Source: Planctomycetota bacterium (lineage in GTDB: Bacteria; Planctomycetota; Planctomycetia; Pirellulales; PLA5). From it: a DNA stretch of 64,000 nucleotides. The position numbers were made by a program, and so were the translations under genes. The stretch is from assembly GCA_003576845.1 (NCBI GenBank), contig QEVJ01000016.1, positions 1 to 64,000 on the forward strand, written 5' to 3'. Of this stretch, positions 34,976 to 46,100 are shown one piece after another (the stretch's first letter is position 1; the number at the start of each line of letters is the position of its first letter). The notes beneath the pieces were generated by a model, which worked only from the letters and a program-made list of their open reading frames with translations, was not told the DNA's origin and did no database searches.

Positions 34976-35381
34976 TCTCAAGCAGCGCCGCGGGTAATGG
35001 ATACTGTCGCGGGTCGTTTATGGGGAATCCGTGGTAGTCGCCCGTACGTTCATTCGTCAATCGGGCCTCGTGCAACACACCATTTACCCAAGCCCAAACG
35101 CGCTCCGGGAAACCTCCGCGGAACTCACTCACGTAGCCGCCGCGAATCGCCTGACGTAGCGCGTCACGCATCTTCTCCCATTCGGATTCCGCGAAACGGT
35201 CGCACTTCGCCTTGTCGGCGCGCCACGCGGGTGGGACGCCTAATACGGGGTACGTCTTATGAACCGGGTTACCCGTATACGTCACAACGCCGGCGATTTC
35301 TTCCGGCGACCCTGCATCGTCGGGCCACGGGACAATTTGCCCGCGTTTGATTCTACGGCGATAGCTCGGCCTGCGGCTCAT
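34944..35381 (-). CDS. Small protein paired with the ImmA/IrrE-like gene
   Basis: This is a ~145-residue soluble, basic protein. After a basic start (MSRRPSYRRRIKRG) it has VVTYTGNPVHKTYP, then FPERVWAWVNGVLHEARLTNERTG and DYHGFPI. I have seen this layout (a GxPxHK motif, then PxxVWxxxxxxxYEARLTNxxxGxYxGYP) in small uncharacterised bacterial proteins, but I cannot name the family with confidence. Its end overlaps the next gene, so the two are probably translated together. The start is uncertain: ATG 35396 is also possible. It may be the toxin or antitoxin partner of the ImmA/IrrE-like protein. Confidence 0.55.
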   Translation of the reverse strand: MSRRPSYRRRIKRGQIVPWPDDAGSPEEIAGVVTYTGNPVHKTYPVLGVPPAWRADKAKCDRFAESEWEKMRDALRQAIRGGYVSEFRGGFPERVWAWVNGVLHEARLTNERTGDYHGFPINDPRQYPLPAALLENAPRVEISVV

Positions 35382-35650
35382 ACGCTGACTAATCATAGTT
35401 ACGAGAGAGCCGAAAGTCTGCCCTGGTCTCGGCTCGCCAGCTAGCTTCGCCGTACTGGCAACCGGGGGCCGCATCGGCAATCTGGAAAAACTTTGCCGGT
35501 CGTAGGAATTATTCAGGCGCGGACCCCCGGTCGGCCGATACCTACGCAGACTCGTTCACAACAGCGGCAATGGGCGGCCGTGGATTCCCCATTTTCGCAC
35601 GTGACTCGACGCCATCTGCTGGCAAAAACCCTCCCCGGGAGCTTGATCCG

Positions 35651-37054
35651 ATGACCTCACGACGACTCCGAAAATGGGCGGCCCCGCTCTCTGCCGCCGC
35701 GATGACTGCGACGCTGGCGCTGTTGCAGGTGGGCGAAGCGTATGCCCAACGCTCGTTCGAGGAAGCGGTCTTCGGCCGCCCCGTCGGGTTTCAGCCGGCA
35801 CACGAAGCCCGCGTGCGGAGCACGACCAGCCGTCACGCGAGCTACAACCAAGAGCCGGAGATGATCGAGGAAGTGCCGGCGAGGCCGCGCCGCAGCGCGC
35901 CGCCGACCGTCGCCGACGAAGAAATTATCTATGAAGACGGCGGCTACGAAGGCGACTGCGAAGATTGCGGCCACTGCCCCACGCCGCTTCGCCGCATGTA
36001 TTGGGCTCGCGGCGAATACCTGTATTGGTGGACCAAGGGCATGGACGTGCCGCCGCTCGTCACGACCGCGGGCGCGGCGCAAACCGGCGCCCTCGGCGCC
36101 GCCGGCACGAACATCGTCTTCGGCGACGACCTGATCAACAACGATGGCCGCTCGGGCGCGAAGGTCACGCTCGGCTGGGAACTGTTCACGTCCACGCCGT
36201 CGAGCATCGAAATCAGCTACTTCGGCCTCGCCCAGGAAGAAACCAACTTCTCGCTCGACACGCCCAGCGGCATCACGGTGTCGCGGCCGTTCTTCAACAT
36301 CAATCCCGACACGGGCATCGCCCGTCAGGACGCGGAGTTCGTTTCGCAGCCGAACAACTTCGCCGGGGCCGTAAACGTCGACGCGACGACCGAACTCAAC
36401 GGCGGCGAGGCCCTGCTCCGCTGGACGATGTGCGAAGCGACGTGCAGCAACACCGAAATGATGCTCGGCTATCGCTTCCTACGGCTCGACGACTCGATCC
36501 ACATTCGCGAAGACATCCGCGTGCTCAGCGCGACCGGCGGCCAGGTGATCGGCACGACGATCAACCTGTTCGACCTGTTCGAGTCGGAGAACGAATTCCA
36601 CGGCGTCGAAATCGGGACGGCCTCGCGACATTATCGCGGCCGTTGGACGCTCGAAACATTGGTAAAGCTCGCCATGGGCAGCACGCGCTCGACCACGACG
36701 GTCAGCGGGCAAACCACGCGGACGGTGCCCGGCGCGGGTTCGGCGACGAGCAGCGGCGGCTTGCTCTCGCAGCCCTCGAACATCGGGACGCACGAGTTCG
36801 ATAGCTTCTCGGTCGTGCCCGAGCTCGGCATTGCTCTCAAGTACGACCTGACTCCGTGCCTGCAAGCGAGCGTCGGCTATAGCTTCCTCTACTGGAGCAA
36901 GGTCGGCCGCGCCGGCGAGCAGATCGACACCGACGTGAATCTCACGCAACAGCCGCCGGGACCGACGACCGGCGAACTCCGTCCCGTGTATCCGGAAATC
37001 TCCAACGACTTTTGGGCGCAAGGGCTGAACGTCGGTTTGGAGTGGACGTTCTAG
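35651..37054 (+). CDS. BBP7-family outer-membrane beta-barrel protein
   Basis: This is a 467-residue exported protein with signal peptide MTSRRLRKWAAPLSAAAMTA extended by ~13 residues to the AYAQ cleavage site. A disordered acidic stretch with a small Cys cluster (GDCEDCGHCPTP, ~110) precedes WARGEYLYWWTKGMDVPPLVTT, the hallmark start of the planctomycete BBP7 family. The remainder is alternating beta-strand sequence ending in an aromatic residue (GLNVGLEWTF), as in outer-membrane barrels. It is probably a structural or pore protein. GGGAG precedes ATG 35651. The gene ends at a terminator nested in a heptad repeat, facing the Calx-beta giant. Confidence 0.9.
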   Translation: MTSRRLRKWAAPLSAAAMTATLALLQVGEAYAQRSFEEAVFGRPVGFQPAHEARVRSTTSRHASYNQEPEMIEEVPARPRRSAPPTVADEEIIYEDGGYEGDCEDCGHCPTPLRRMYWARGEYLYWWTKGMDVPPLVTTAGAAQTGALGAAGTNIVFGDDLINNDGRSGAKVTLGWELFTSTPSSIEISYFGLAQEETNFSLDTPSGITVSRPFFNINPDTGIARQDAEFVSQPNNFAGAVNVDATTELNGGEALLRWTMCEATCSNTEMMLGYRFLRLDDSIHIREDIRVLSATGGQVIGTTINLFDLFESENEFHGVEIGTASRHYRGRWTLETLVKLAMGSTRSTTTVSGQTTRTVPGAGSATSSGGLLSQPSNIGTHEFDSFSVVPELGIALKYDLTPCLQASVGYSFLYWSKVGRAGEQIDTDVNLTQQPPGPTTGELRPVYPEISNDFWAQGLNVGLEWTF

Positions 37055-37187
37055 AGCAGGGGTCGGGATTCGGGATTCAGGATTCGGGGAATCCTAAAGT
37101 TTTCGACTACGAGGTAATAGATAGCGAAGCGGCCCGTGACCTTGTGGTCCCGGGCCGCTTGTGTTTTCCCGAATCCCGAATCCTCGC
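37055..37187. repeat. Heptad inverted arms spanning two convergent stop codons
   Basis: The left arm (37057-~37094, GGGATTC units) starts right after the BBP7 stop. The right arm (~37167-37187, GAATCCC units) ends at the stop of the Calx-beta gene. A separate GC hairpin (37127-37160) is nested between the arms. Confidence 0.87.
37127..37160 (+). terminator. Rho-independent-like terminator downstream of the BBP7 gene
   Basis: AAGCGGCCCG pairs perfectly with CGGGCCGCTT, with further pairing inside (GACC/GGTC) and a short loop, followed by GTGTTTTCC. It would stop transcription from the plus-strand BBP7 gene. On the opposite strand there is no clear T-run. Confidence 0.75.
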
Positions 37188-40100
37188 CTACACTGCCAGC
37201 CAGTCGAGCGTTTCCTCGAACGCTTCGTCCGTGGGTAGCGACGAGCGACGCGCCACCTGTCCCGCGCTGAGCGTCGTGGCGTTATCGTCGGCAAAGGCGG
37301 CGTCGACGGCGGTCGAATCGAGACTTTCGTACGTCGCCGGCGACGAACTCGTGCTGGTGAGCAGCGTAGTTTCGCCGGGCAATCCGCCGCCGGTCGGAGC
37401 GAACGCGATGATGGAAAGCGCGGCCGCCGCGCCGGAGTCGTCGTTCGTGATCGTGCCCGTCGCGGCTAGCGTCGATCCAAGCCCTTCGAAGGCAACGGCT
37501 TCGAGGCCCGCCGCTTCCAGCCCTTCGGCGTCCAGCGCGCTGAGCGTCACCATGAACGTCTCGTTCGCCTCGACCGTCGTGTCGCCGTTGACCACGATCG
37601 TGATCGTCTGCGACGTAGCCAGCGGGAGGAACGACACCGTGCCGCTTTGTGCGACGTAATCGCTGCCCGACGTCGCCGTGCCGTCCGACGTCGCGAAGTC
37701 CATCGTCACGTTGGCCTCGACTGGATTCGTCAACGTCACCGTGAAGGTGAAGTTGGTCGCGCCCGAGTTCCCCTCCGCCAGCGAGACGTTCGTGATTTGC
37801 ACGTCGGCGAAGTCGTCGTCGAGGATCAATCCCTCTCCGGTCGCATCGGCGATCGTCACGTTGCGTCCCGACGCCTGTACGTTGCTCAGCGTCACCGTGT
37901 AGGGCAGGTCGAACTGCACGGTCGTGTTGTCGTCGACGGCCGCCAGCGCAGTCGCCGTCAGCGAACCGGCCGCGATCGTCACCGTCTGGTCCGACACTTC
38001 GTCATTGAAGTTGACCATGACGGGCACGTCGACCGGCGCGGACAGCGTGATCGTGAACGTCTGATCGCCGTCGGCCTCTTCGCCTTCCGCGTCGTTGACG
38101 GATAGCGTCGCGCTGTCGTCGTTGGTGATCGTGCCCGTCGCCGTCGCATCGCCGAGCGTCAGCGAAACGGACGCGGCGCCGCCTAAGAGCGGATTCGACA
38201 GCGTGACGGTGAACATTTCGTCCAACTCGACCTTATTGTCCCGGCCGACGGTGCTCGAAACGGTCGCCGTCGTTTGCCCGGCGGGAATCGTCACCGTCTG
38301 GTTGACGAGCGAGTAATCGTTGTCCGTAACGGTCGCGCTGCCCGGCGCCGACATTGCGGTGACGGTCACGTCCTGCGACTGAACGGCGCTGAGCGTGATC
38401 GTGAACGAGAGCGTCGTCGTGCCGGCGCCCGTGCCTTCGGCGATCGACGCGTCGGCGATCGATAGCGTCGCCGCGGCGGCCTGGTCGTCGTCGGTGATCG
38501 TGCCTACTCCGGTCGCATCGAGCAGCGTCACGTCGCGGCCGCTGGCCGACAGGTTCGACAGCACGACGCTGAACGTCTCGTCGGTCTCGTCGGCGGTGTC
38601 GCCGAGGACGGCGACGGTAACCGTCTGCGTGAGCGGACCGCCGGGCGTGAACGTGAGCGTCTGCCCGGATATCCCCGTGTAGTCCGTGCCCGCGGTCGCC
38701 GTGCCGTTTGCCGTGTTTACGGTCACCGTGACATTCGTATCGACGGCGGCCGAGAGCATGACGGTGAACGTCGCGTTCGTCGCGCCGGAGTTGCCCTCGG
38801 TCACGGCGGCGGCGTCGGCGATCGAAACGGTCGCCTCGTCGTCGTCGGTGATTGTGCCCGTCGCGGTCGCATCGGAGATCGTGGCGTTGGTCGCGTTCGA
38901 GAGCGTGACGGTGAACGTCTCGTCGGCCTCGACCGTCGCATCGCCCACGATCGGCACGTTGATCGTCTGCGTCGTGGTGCCGGGCGTGAACGTGAGCGTG
39001 CCCGTAGCGGTCGTGTAGTCCGTGTCCGCCGTCGCGGTGTTGCCGGTCGTCGCGAACTGCACGGTCACATTTCCACTGCCGGGCGGATCGGCGAGCGTCA
39101 CGGTGAATTGCATGTTCGTCGCGCCGTTGTCACCTTCGACGAGCGTCGCATCCGCAATGGACAGCGTCGCCCCGGCGTCGTCGTTCGTGATCGTGCCGAC
39201 CGCGGATGCGTCGCTGATCGTCGCGTTAATGGGGTTGGTCAGCGTCACGCTGAAGGTCTCGTTGGCCTCGACGAGCGTGTCGCCGGCGATCGGCACGCTG
39301 ATGGTTTGCGTCGTCGTGCCGGGCGAGAAGGTCAGCGTACCCGTGGTGGTCGTGTAGTCGGACCCGGCTGTGGCCGTGCCGTTGCTCGTGCCGAACTGGA
39401 CGGTTACGTCGCCGCTCGAAGGCGGATTGGTGAGCGTCACGGTGAACACTATGTTCGTCGTGCCGCTGTCGCCTTCGACGAGCGACATGTCGCCGATCGC
39501 GAGCGAGGGCGGCGTGCCGTCGTCGTTCGTGATCGTGCCGGTCGCCGTCGCGTCGCTGAGCGAAGCGTTCGTGGGGTTCGAGAGAGTGACGGTGAAGGTT
39601 TCGTTCGGCTCGGGAATCGTATCGCCGGCGATCGGCACGCTGATGGTCTGCGTCGTAGTGCCCTGGGCGAACGTGAGCGTGCCCGATGTGGACGTGTAGT
39701 CGGTTCCAGCCGATGCGTTGCCGGCCGTGGTGGCGAACTGGACCGTGACGTTGCCGGTGGCCGGCGGGTTGGCGAGCGTCACGGTGAACACCATGTTCGT
39801 CGTGCCGCTGTTGCCTTCGACCAGCGTTTGATCGGCGATCGACAATAGGGCGTTGTTGTCGTCGTTGGTAATCGTGCCCGTCGCCGTCGCATCGCTGAGC
39901 GTGGCGTTCGTCGGGTTCGAGAGCGTGACCGTGAACGTTTCGTCCGGCTCGAACGTCGTGTCGCCGACAATCGGCACGCTGATGGTTTGCGTCGTCGTGC
40001 CGGGCGTGAAGGTGAGCGTGCCGGTCGTGGTCGTGTAGTCGGTGTTCGCGGTCGCCGTGCCGCCGCCCGTCGCGAACTGGACGGTGACGTTGCCGCTCGA

Positions 40101-43100
40101 CGGCGGGTTAGCGAGCGTCACGGTGAACACCATATTCGTCGTGCCGCTGTTGCCTTCGACCAGCGTGCGATCGGCGATCGACAGCGAAGCGCCGTCGTCG
40201 TTGGTGATCGTGCCGGTTGCCGTCCCGTCGCCGATGGTCACGGTACGGCCGGTTGCGGTCGCATTGGCCAGCGTGACGGTGAACGTCTCGTTTGGCTCCG
40301 ACGTGGTGTCGCCCGTGATGGGCACGCTGAGCGTGGCGGTCGTCGAACCGGCGTTGAACGTGACGGTCTGGTTGGTGAGGGCGGTGTAGTCCGTGCCGGC
40401 GGTGGCGGTGCCGTTCGCGGTGGTCGCTTGTACGGTCACCGGGACGTCCATCGGCGCCGACATCGTCAGCGTGAACACCATGTTCGTCGTGCCGCTGCTG
40501 CCTTCGACGAGCGACTGGTCGGCGATCGATATCGACGGCGTGTCGTCGTTCGTGATCGTGCCGACGGCCGACGCGTCGGCAAACGTGACGTTGCGGCCGT
40601 TGGCCTGGATGTTCGACAGGTTGACGTTAAAGGTTTCGTTCGCCTCGCCGCGGGTGTCGCCGTTGATGGTTACGGTGACGGTCTGCGTCGTGACGCCGGC
40701 GGCGAAGGTGATCGTCTGATTCGAGATCGCCGTGTAGTCGTTGTCGGCGATGGTGGCGGTGCCGTTGGCCGTGTTGACCGTCACCGACACCGGAGCATCG
40801 GACGGACTCGACAGCGTGACGTTGAACGTCATCGTGGTCGTGCCCGTGTTGCCTTCGGTGACGGTCGCGTCGGCGATCGAAACGGTGGCGTTGACGACGG
40901 TGCTCGCGCCGGAGCGGATCGACTGTGCCAGGGCCGTGTTGCCGGCGAGTTCGGCCGCGCGGGCGTTGAGCTCGCGAAGCGTGGTGGCCGCTTCCGGGGT
41001 CGAACCGAGGTAAAGCCGCTTGGAGACGAAATCCGGCGTCAGGCCGCGTTCGCCGAAGTTGTTCTCCGTCCCCGTAACGCCGCCGGCCAAAGCAATGGCG
41101 GAGATCGTGTCGTTGCCGAGCGTGCCTCCCTGCGAGCCGACCGCGTCCGCGCCGTCGATGAACGCCGCGGGCTGAGCCTGGATGATCGAGTACGTGCCCG
41201 GCGTCACGTTCGCGAACGAGTACGAACCGTCGTTGCCGGTCAGCACGACCACGTCGGGCGTTCCGGTGACGTCGGTGCGGCGGAGCGTCACCTGCACGCC
41301 CGGAACGCCGACTTCGCCCGTATCGCGGACGCCGTCGTTGTCGGCGTCGACGAACACGAAGCCCGACAACGACGACTGTCCGTCATCGTCGGTGATCGTC
41401 ACGGTGGCGGTGCTGGCGGCGCCGAGGGCGATCCGCGCCGTGTCGGGCGCGCCGCCAAACTGCGGGTTCGACATGGCGACCGTGAACGTTTCGTTCGATT
41501 CGACGGTGCTGTCGGCCGTCACGTTGACGGTGACTTGAGCGGTCGTCTGGCCGGCGGCGATGGTCACGGTTTGATTGGAAATCGCGGTGTAATCCGTTCC
41601 CGCGGTCGCCGTGCCGTTGGCCGTGTTGACGGTGAAGGTCACGGCGCGGTCGGCCGGATTGCTCATCGTCACGGTGAGCACGAACGCCGTCGGCGTGGCG
41701 CTGGTGCCTTCGGCCTGCGTCAGGTTGGCGATGGTGAGCGTGCCGACGTCGTCGTTCGTGATGGTGCCCGTCGCTACGTTGTCGATGTTGTCGCCGTTGT
41801 CGGTATCGAGCGCGACGCGGGCGAGATTCGACACGCCGTCGAAAAGCGGGTTCGAGAGGGTGAGCGTAAACGTCTCGTCCAACTCGACGGTGTTGTCGCC
41901 GGTTAGCGTGACGTTGACCGTTGCCGTCGTCTGGCCGGCGAGGATCGTCACCGTCTGATTGACGAGGGCCGTGTAATCCTGACCGGCGGTGGCGGTTCCG
42001 TTCGTCGAGTTGACCGTGACGGTGACGTCTTCCTCGACGGCGGCCGACAGCGTGACGGTGAACGCCAGCGTCTTGGCGCCCGTGTTGCCTTCGGTCGTCG
42101 TGGCGTCGGCGATCGACAGCAGCGCGGTGGCCGGACCGTCGTCGTTGGTGATCGTGCCCTGTGCCGACGCGGTGCCGAGCGACACGTTGCGGCCGCCGGC
42201 CTGCACGTTCGACATCGTGAGCGTGAACGTCTCGTTCGTCTCGACGGCGGTATCGCCGTTGATCGTGACGGCAAACGTCTTCGTGAGCGGGTCGCCGGGA
42301 TTGAACGTGAGCGTCCCGCCGCTTACGGCCGCGTAGTCGTTGTTGGCAACGGTTGCGGTGCCGTCCGCCGTGTTGAGCGTGACCGTCACCGGCACGTCGA
42401 CCGCGGCCGAGAGCGTGACGTTGAACATCATGCTCGACGTGCCGCTGTTGCCTTCGACGAGCGTCGCCGGGGCAATCGAAATCGTGGCGGCATCGTCGTT
42501 GGTGATGGTGCCCACGGCTTCGCCGTCGGCGATCGTGACGCTGCGTCCGCCGGCCTGCAGGTTCGAGAGAATCAGGTCGAGCAATTCGTTCGCTTCGACG
42601 GTCGTATCGCCTGCGACGCTGACCGTGACGGTCGCGGAGGTGGCGCCGGCGGGAATCGTGACGGTCTGTCCGCTCAGCGCGGTGAAATCGGACGGGGCCG
42701 TGGCGGTGTCGTTGGCGGTGCTGGCGGAGAGCGTGATGTCCGTATCGACGGCGGCGGACAGCGTGACCGTGAACACGAGGTTCGTCGTGCCGCTGTTGCC
42801 TTCGTTGGCGGCGACGTCGGCTACCGAGATCGTGGCGTCGTCGTCGTTGGTGATCGTGCCCGTGGCGACGGCGTCGCCGAGCGTGACGTTCGCGGCGGTG
42901 GTTTGAAGATTCGACAGCGTGAGCGTCAGCGTTTCGTCGCGTTCGACGAGGTTGTCGCCGCCGACTTCGATCGTGACCGTGACGGACGTTTCCCCGGCGG
43001 GAATCGTGAACGGCAAGTTGTTGACGCCCTGGTAATCAACGCCCGCCGTCGCCAGCACGTCGGCAGAGGTCACGTTGACGGAAACGGGCGCGTTGACGGC

Positions 43101-46100
43101 GGCAGAGAGCGAAATCGTGAACACGAGGTTCGCCGTGCCGCTGTCGCCTTCGACGACCGTGGCGTCGGCGACGGAGACGGTGATTCCGTCGTCGTTGGTG
43201 ATCGTGCCCGTGGCGGTTGCCGTGCCGAGCGCAACGTTCCGGCCGCCGGCGTCGAGGTTCGAGAGGGTCAGCGCAAACGTTTCGTTCGTCTCGACGGCGG
43301 TATCGCCGTTGATCGTAACGTCGAACGTCTTGGTGAGCGGGTCGCCGGGATTGAAGGTCAGCGTCGCGCCCGCGACGGCTTCGTAATCGTCGTCGGCGAT
43401 GGTCGCCGTGCCGTCGGCGGAGTTGAGCGTGACAGTCACCGGCGCGTCGACCGGCGCGGACAGCGTAACGGAAAACGTCATCGTCGTCGTTCCGGCGTTG
43501 CCTTCTACCACGGAAGCATTGGCGATCGAGACGGTCGCGGCGTCGTCGTTGGTGATCGTGCCCGTGGCCGTGCCGTCGGCGATGGCGACGAGCGTGGGTT
43601 CCGGCACGCCGTCTAGCAGCGGGTTCGACAGCGCGACGGTGAACGTTTCGTCGGCCTCGACCTTGGCGTCGCGGGCGATCGTCACCGTGAACGTGGCACT
43701 CGTTTCTCCGGCGGGAATCATAACCGTCTGATTCGCAACGGCCGTGTAATCGCCGTCGGCAACGGTGGCGGTTCCGTCGCTCGTGTTGACCGTTACGGTA
43801 ACGTCTTCGCTCTGCGCCGCAGACATCGTAATCGTGAACGTCATCGTCGTCGTGCCGGCGTCGGTCCCTTCGGCGATCGACACGTCGGCGATCGACAGCA
43901 TCGACTCGGCGTCATCGTTCGTGATCGTGCCGGTGGCGTTTGCCTGGCCGATCGTGACGCTGGGGCTCGTGGCGCCGCCTATACGGGCGTCCGTAATTGT
44001 GAGACCGAATTGCTCGTCGACCTCGATGTCCGCGTCGGCGTCGACTTCGACGATGACGTTCGCGGTCGTTTGGCCCGCCGGAATCGTGACGAGGAAATCG
44101 GTGAGCGGCGTATAATCGCCGACGGCCGCCGTGGCGCTGCCATCGACCGTGTTCACGACGACGGTCACTTCCTGACCCGCCGGGGCGGAGAGCGTGATCG
44201 GGAAGGCAAACGCCGTCGGCGCGACTCCCGTGCCTTCGACGAGCGTGGCGTTGCCGATGGAAATGCTCAGCGCGTCGTCGTCGGTGATCGTGCCGCTGGC
44301 GGTGTCGTCCGCAAACGTGACATCGCGGCCGGCTGCCGAGATGTTCGACAGCACGACGGAGAGCACTTCGTCGAGTTCCACCGTTTCGTCGCCGTTGACG
44401 ATTACGGTGATGTCTTGCGTCAAAGCGCCGCCGGCCGTGAACGTGATCGTCTGGCCGGTGATGGCGACGAAGTCGACGCCGCCGGTCGCCGTGCCGTTGG
44501 CCGTGTTGACCGACACGGTGACGTCGATATCGACCTCGCCCGACAGCGTAACCGTGAACGTCATGGCCACCGTGCCGCTGTCGCCTTCGACGACGGCGGT
44601 GGCATCGGCGATGCTAATGGTGGCCGCGTCGTCGTCGGTAATCGTTCCGATTCCCTCGTCGTCGCCGATGGTCGCACCGGTCGCGGTGAAGAGTTCGACC
44701 GTGAACGATTCGTCGAGCTCGACGAGCGTGTCGCCGAGAATCGGGACCATGATCGTCTGCGTGGTCGTGCCTTGCGGGAACACAAGCGTGCCGAACGTGT
44801 CGGCGAAGTCGAGGTCGAGCGAGCTGGCCGTGCCGTCGACCGTCTGGTAGTTCACCTGGACCTCGCCCGCCGGCGGATTGACCAGCGTCACCGTGAACAC
44901 CATGTTCGTCGAGCCGGAGTCGCCCTCGGCGACGACCGTGCCGTCGCTAATCGACAGCGTGGGCACGGGCGTGTCGTCGTCGGTGATCGTGCCGATGGCC
45001 GTGCCGTCCATGATGAACACGGCGATGTTCTCGAGGCCCTCCGCCGTGAGGCCGGACAGCGTTACCGTAAACGTTTCGTTCGGCTCGATGACCGTATCGC
45101 CGACGATCTCGATGGTAATTGTCTGCGACGTGACGAACGGATCGGTAACGAGAACCGGCCGGGCAAAGGTGATCGTGCCGCTCTTGGCGATGTAGTCGCT
45201 GCCCGCCGAGGCCGTGCCGTCGCTCGTGGCGTAATTGAGCACGACGTCGGCGTCGACGGGGTTCGACAGGGTCACGGTGAACACGAGATTCGTGTTGCCG
45301 CTATTCCCTTCGACGATCGAGACGTCGGAGATCGTAATGTCGGCGAAGTCGTCGTCGAGGATTTCGCCTACGCCGGTTCCATCGGCGATCGTCACCGGCA
45401 GGCCGTCCGCATCGATCGACGTAATGGTGATGTCGAATTCGCCGTCGAACTCGACGATGTCGTTATCGTCGAACAAGACGGTAAACGTTTGCGTGAGCGC
45501 GAGCGCCGGGATCGTGATGATGTCGGAGCCTTCCGGCGCCATGACGCTGACGAACACGTCGACGGCGACGGGCTTCGACAGCGTGAGCGTGAACACGAAA
45601 TCGCCGACGGCCTCTTCCTGACTCACGTCGTTGATCGAGAGCGTCGCGGTGTCGTTGTCGAGGACGATGGCTTCGCCGGTCACGTCGCCGAGCGTCACGT
45701 TGCGGCCTTGCGCCACCAAATCGACGAGCGTAATTGTGGCCACCCGCTCGCCTTCGACGATGTTGTTGTCGTCGGAGTTGCTGACGGCGACGGTGAAGTT
45801 GTGCGTCGTCGCGCCGGAGGGAATCGTAATATCGAACAAATCGGTCGTGCCCGAGCGCACGGTCAGCATCAGCGGGACGTCGACGGCCTTTGACAGCGTG
45901 ACGGTAAACTCGAAATCCTCATTGCCCTCGACTTGAGACACGTCGTTGAGCGAGAGGGTCGTCGTATCGTCGTTGGTGATCGTGACGGTCGCCGTCGGCG
46001 TCTGGATGGCGACGCGGTCGGGATCGCTCACGCCGCCAACCAGAGCGTTCGATAGCGCCAGGGTGAACGTCTCGTCCAATTCGACCTTCGCGTCGCCGTT

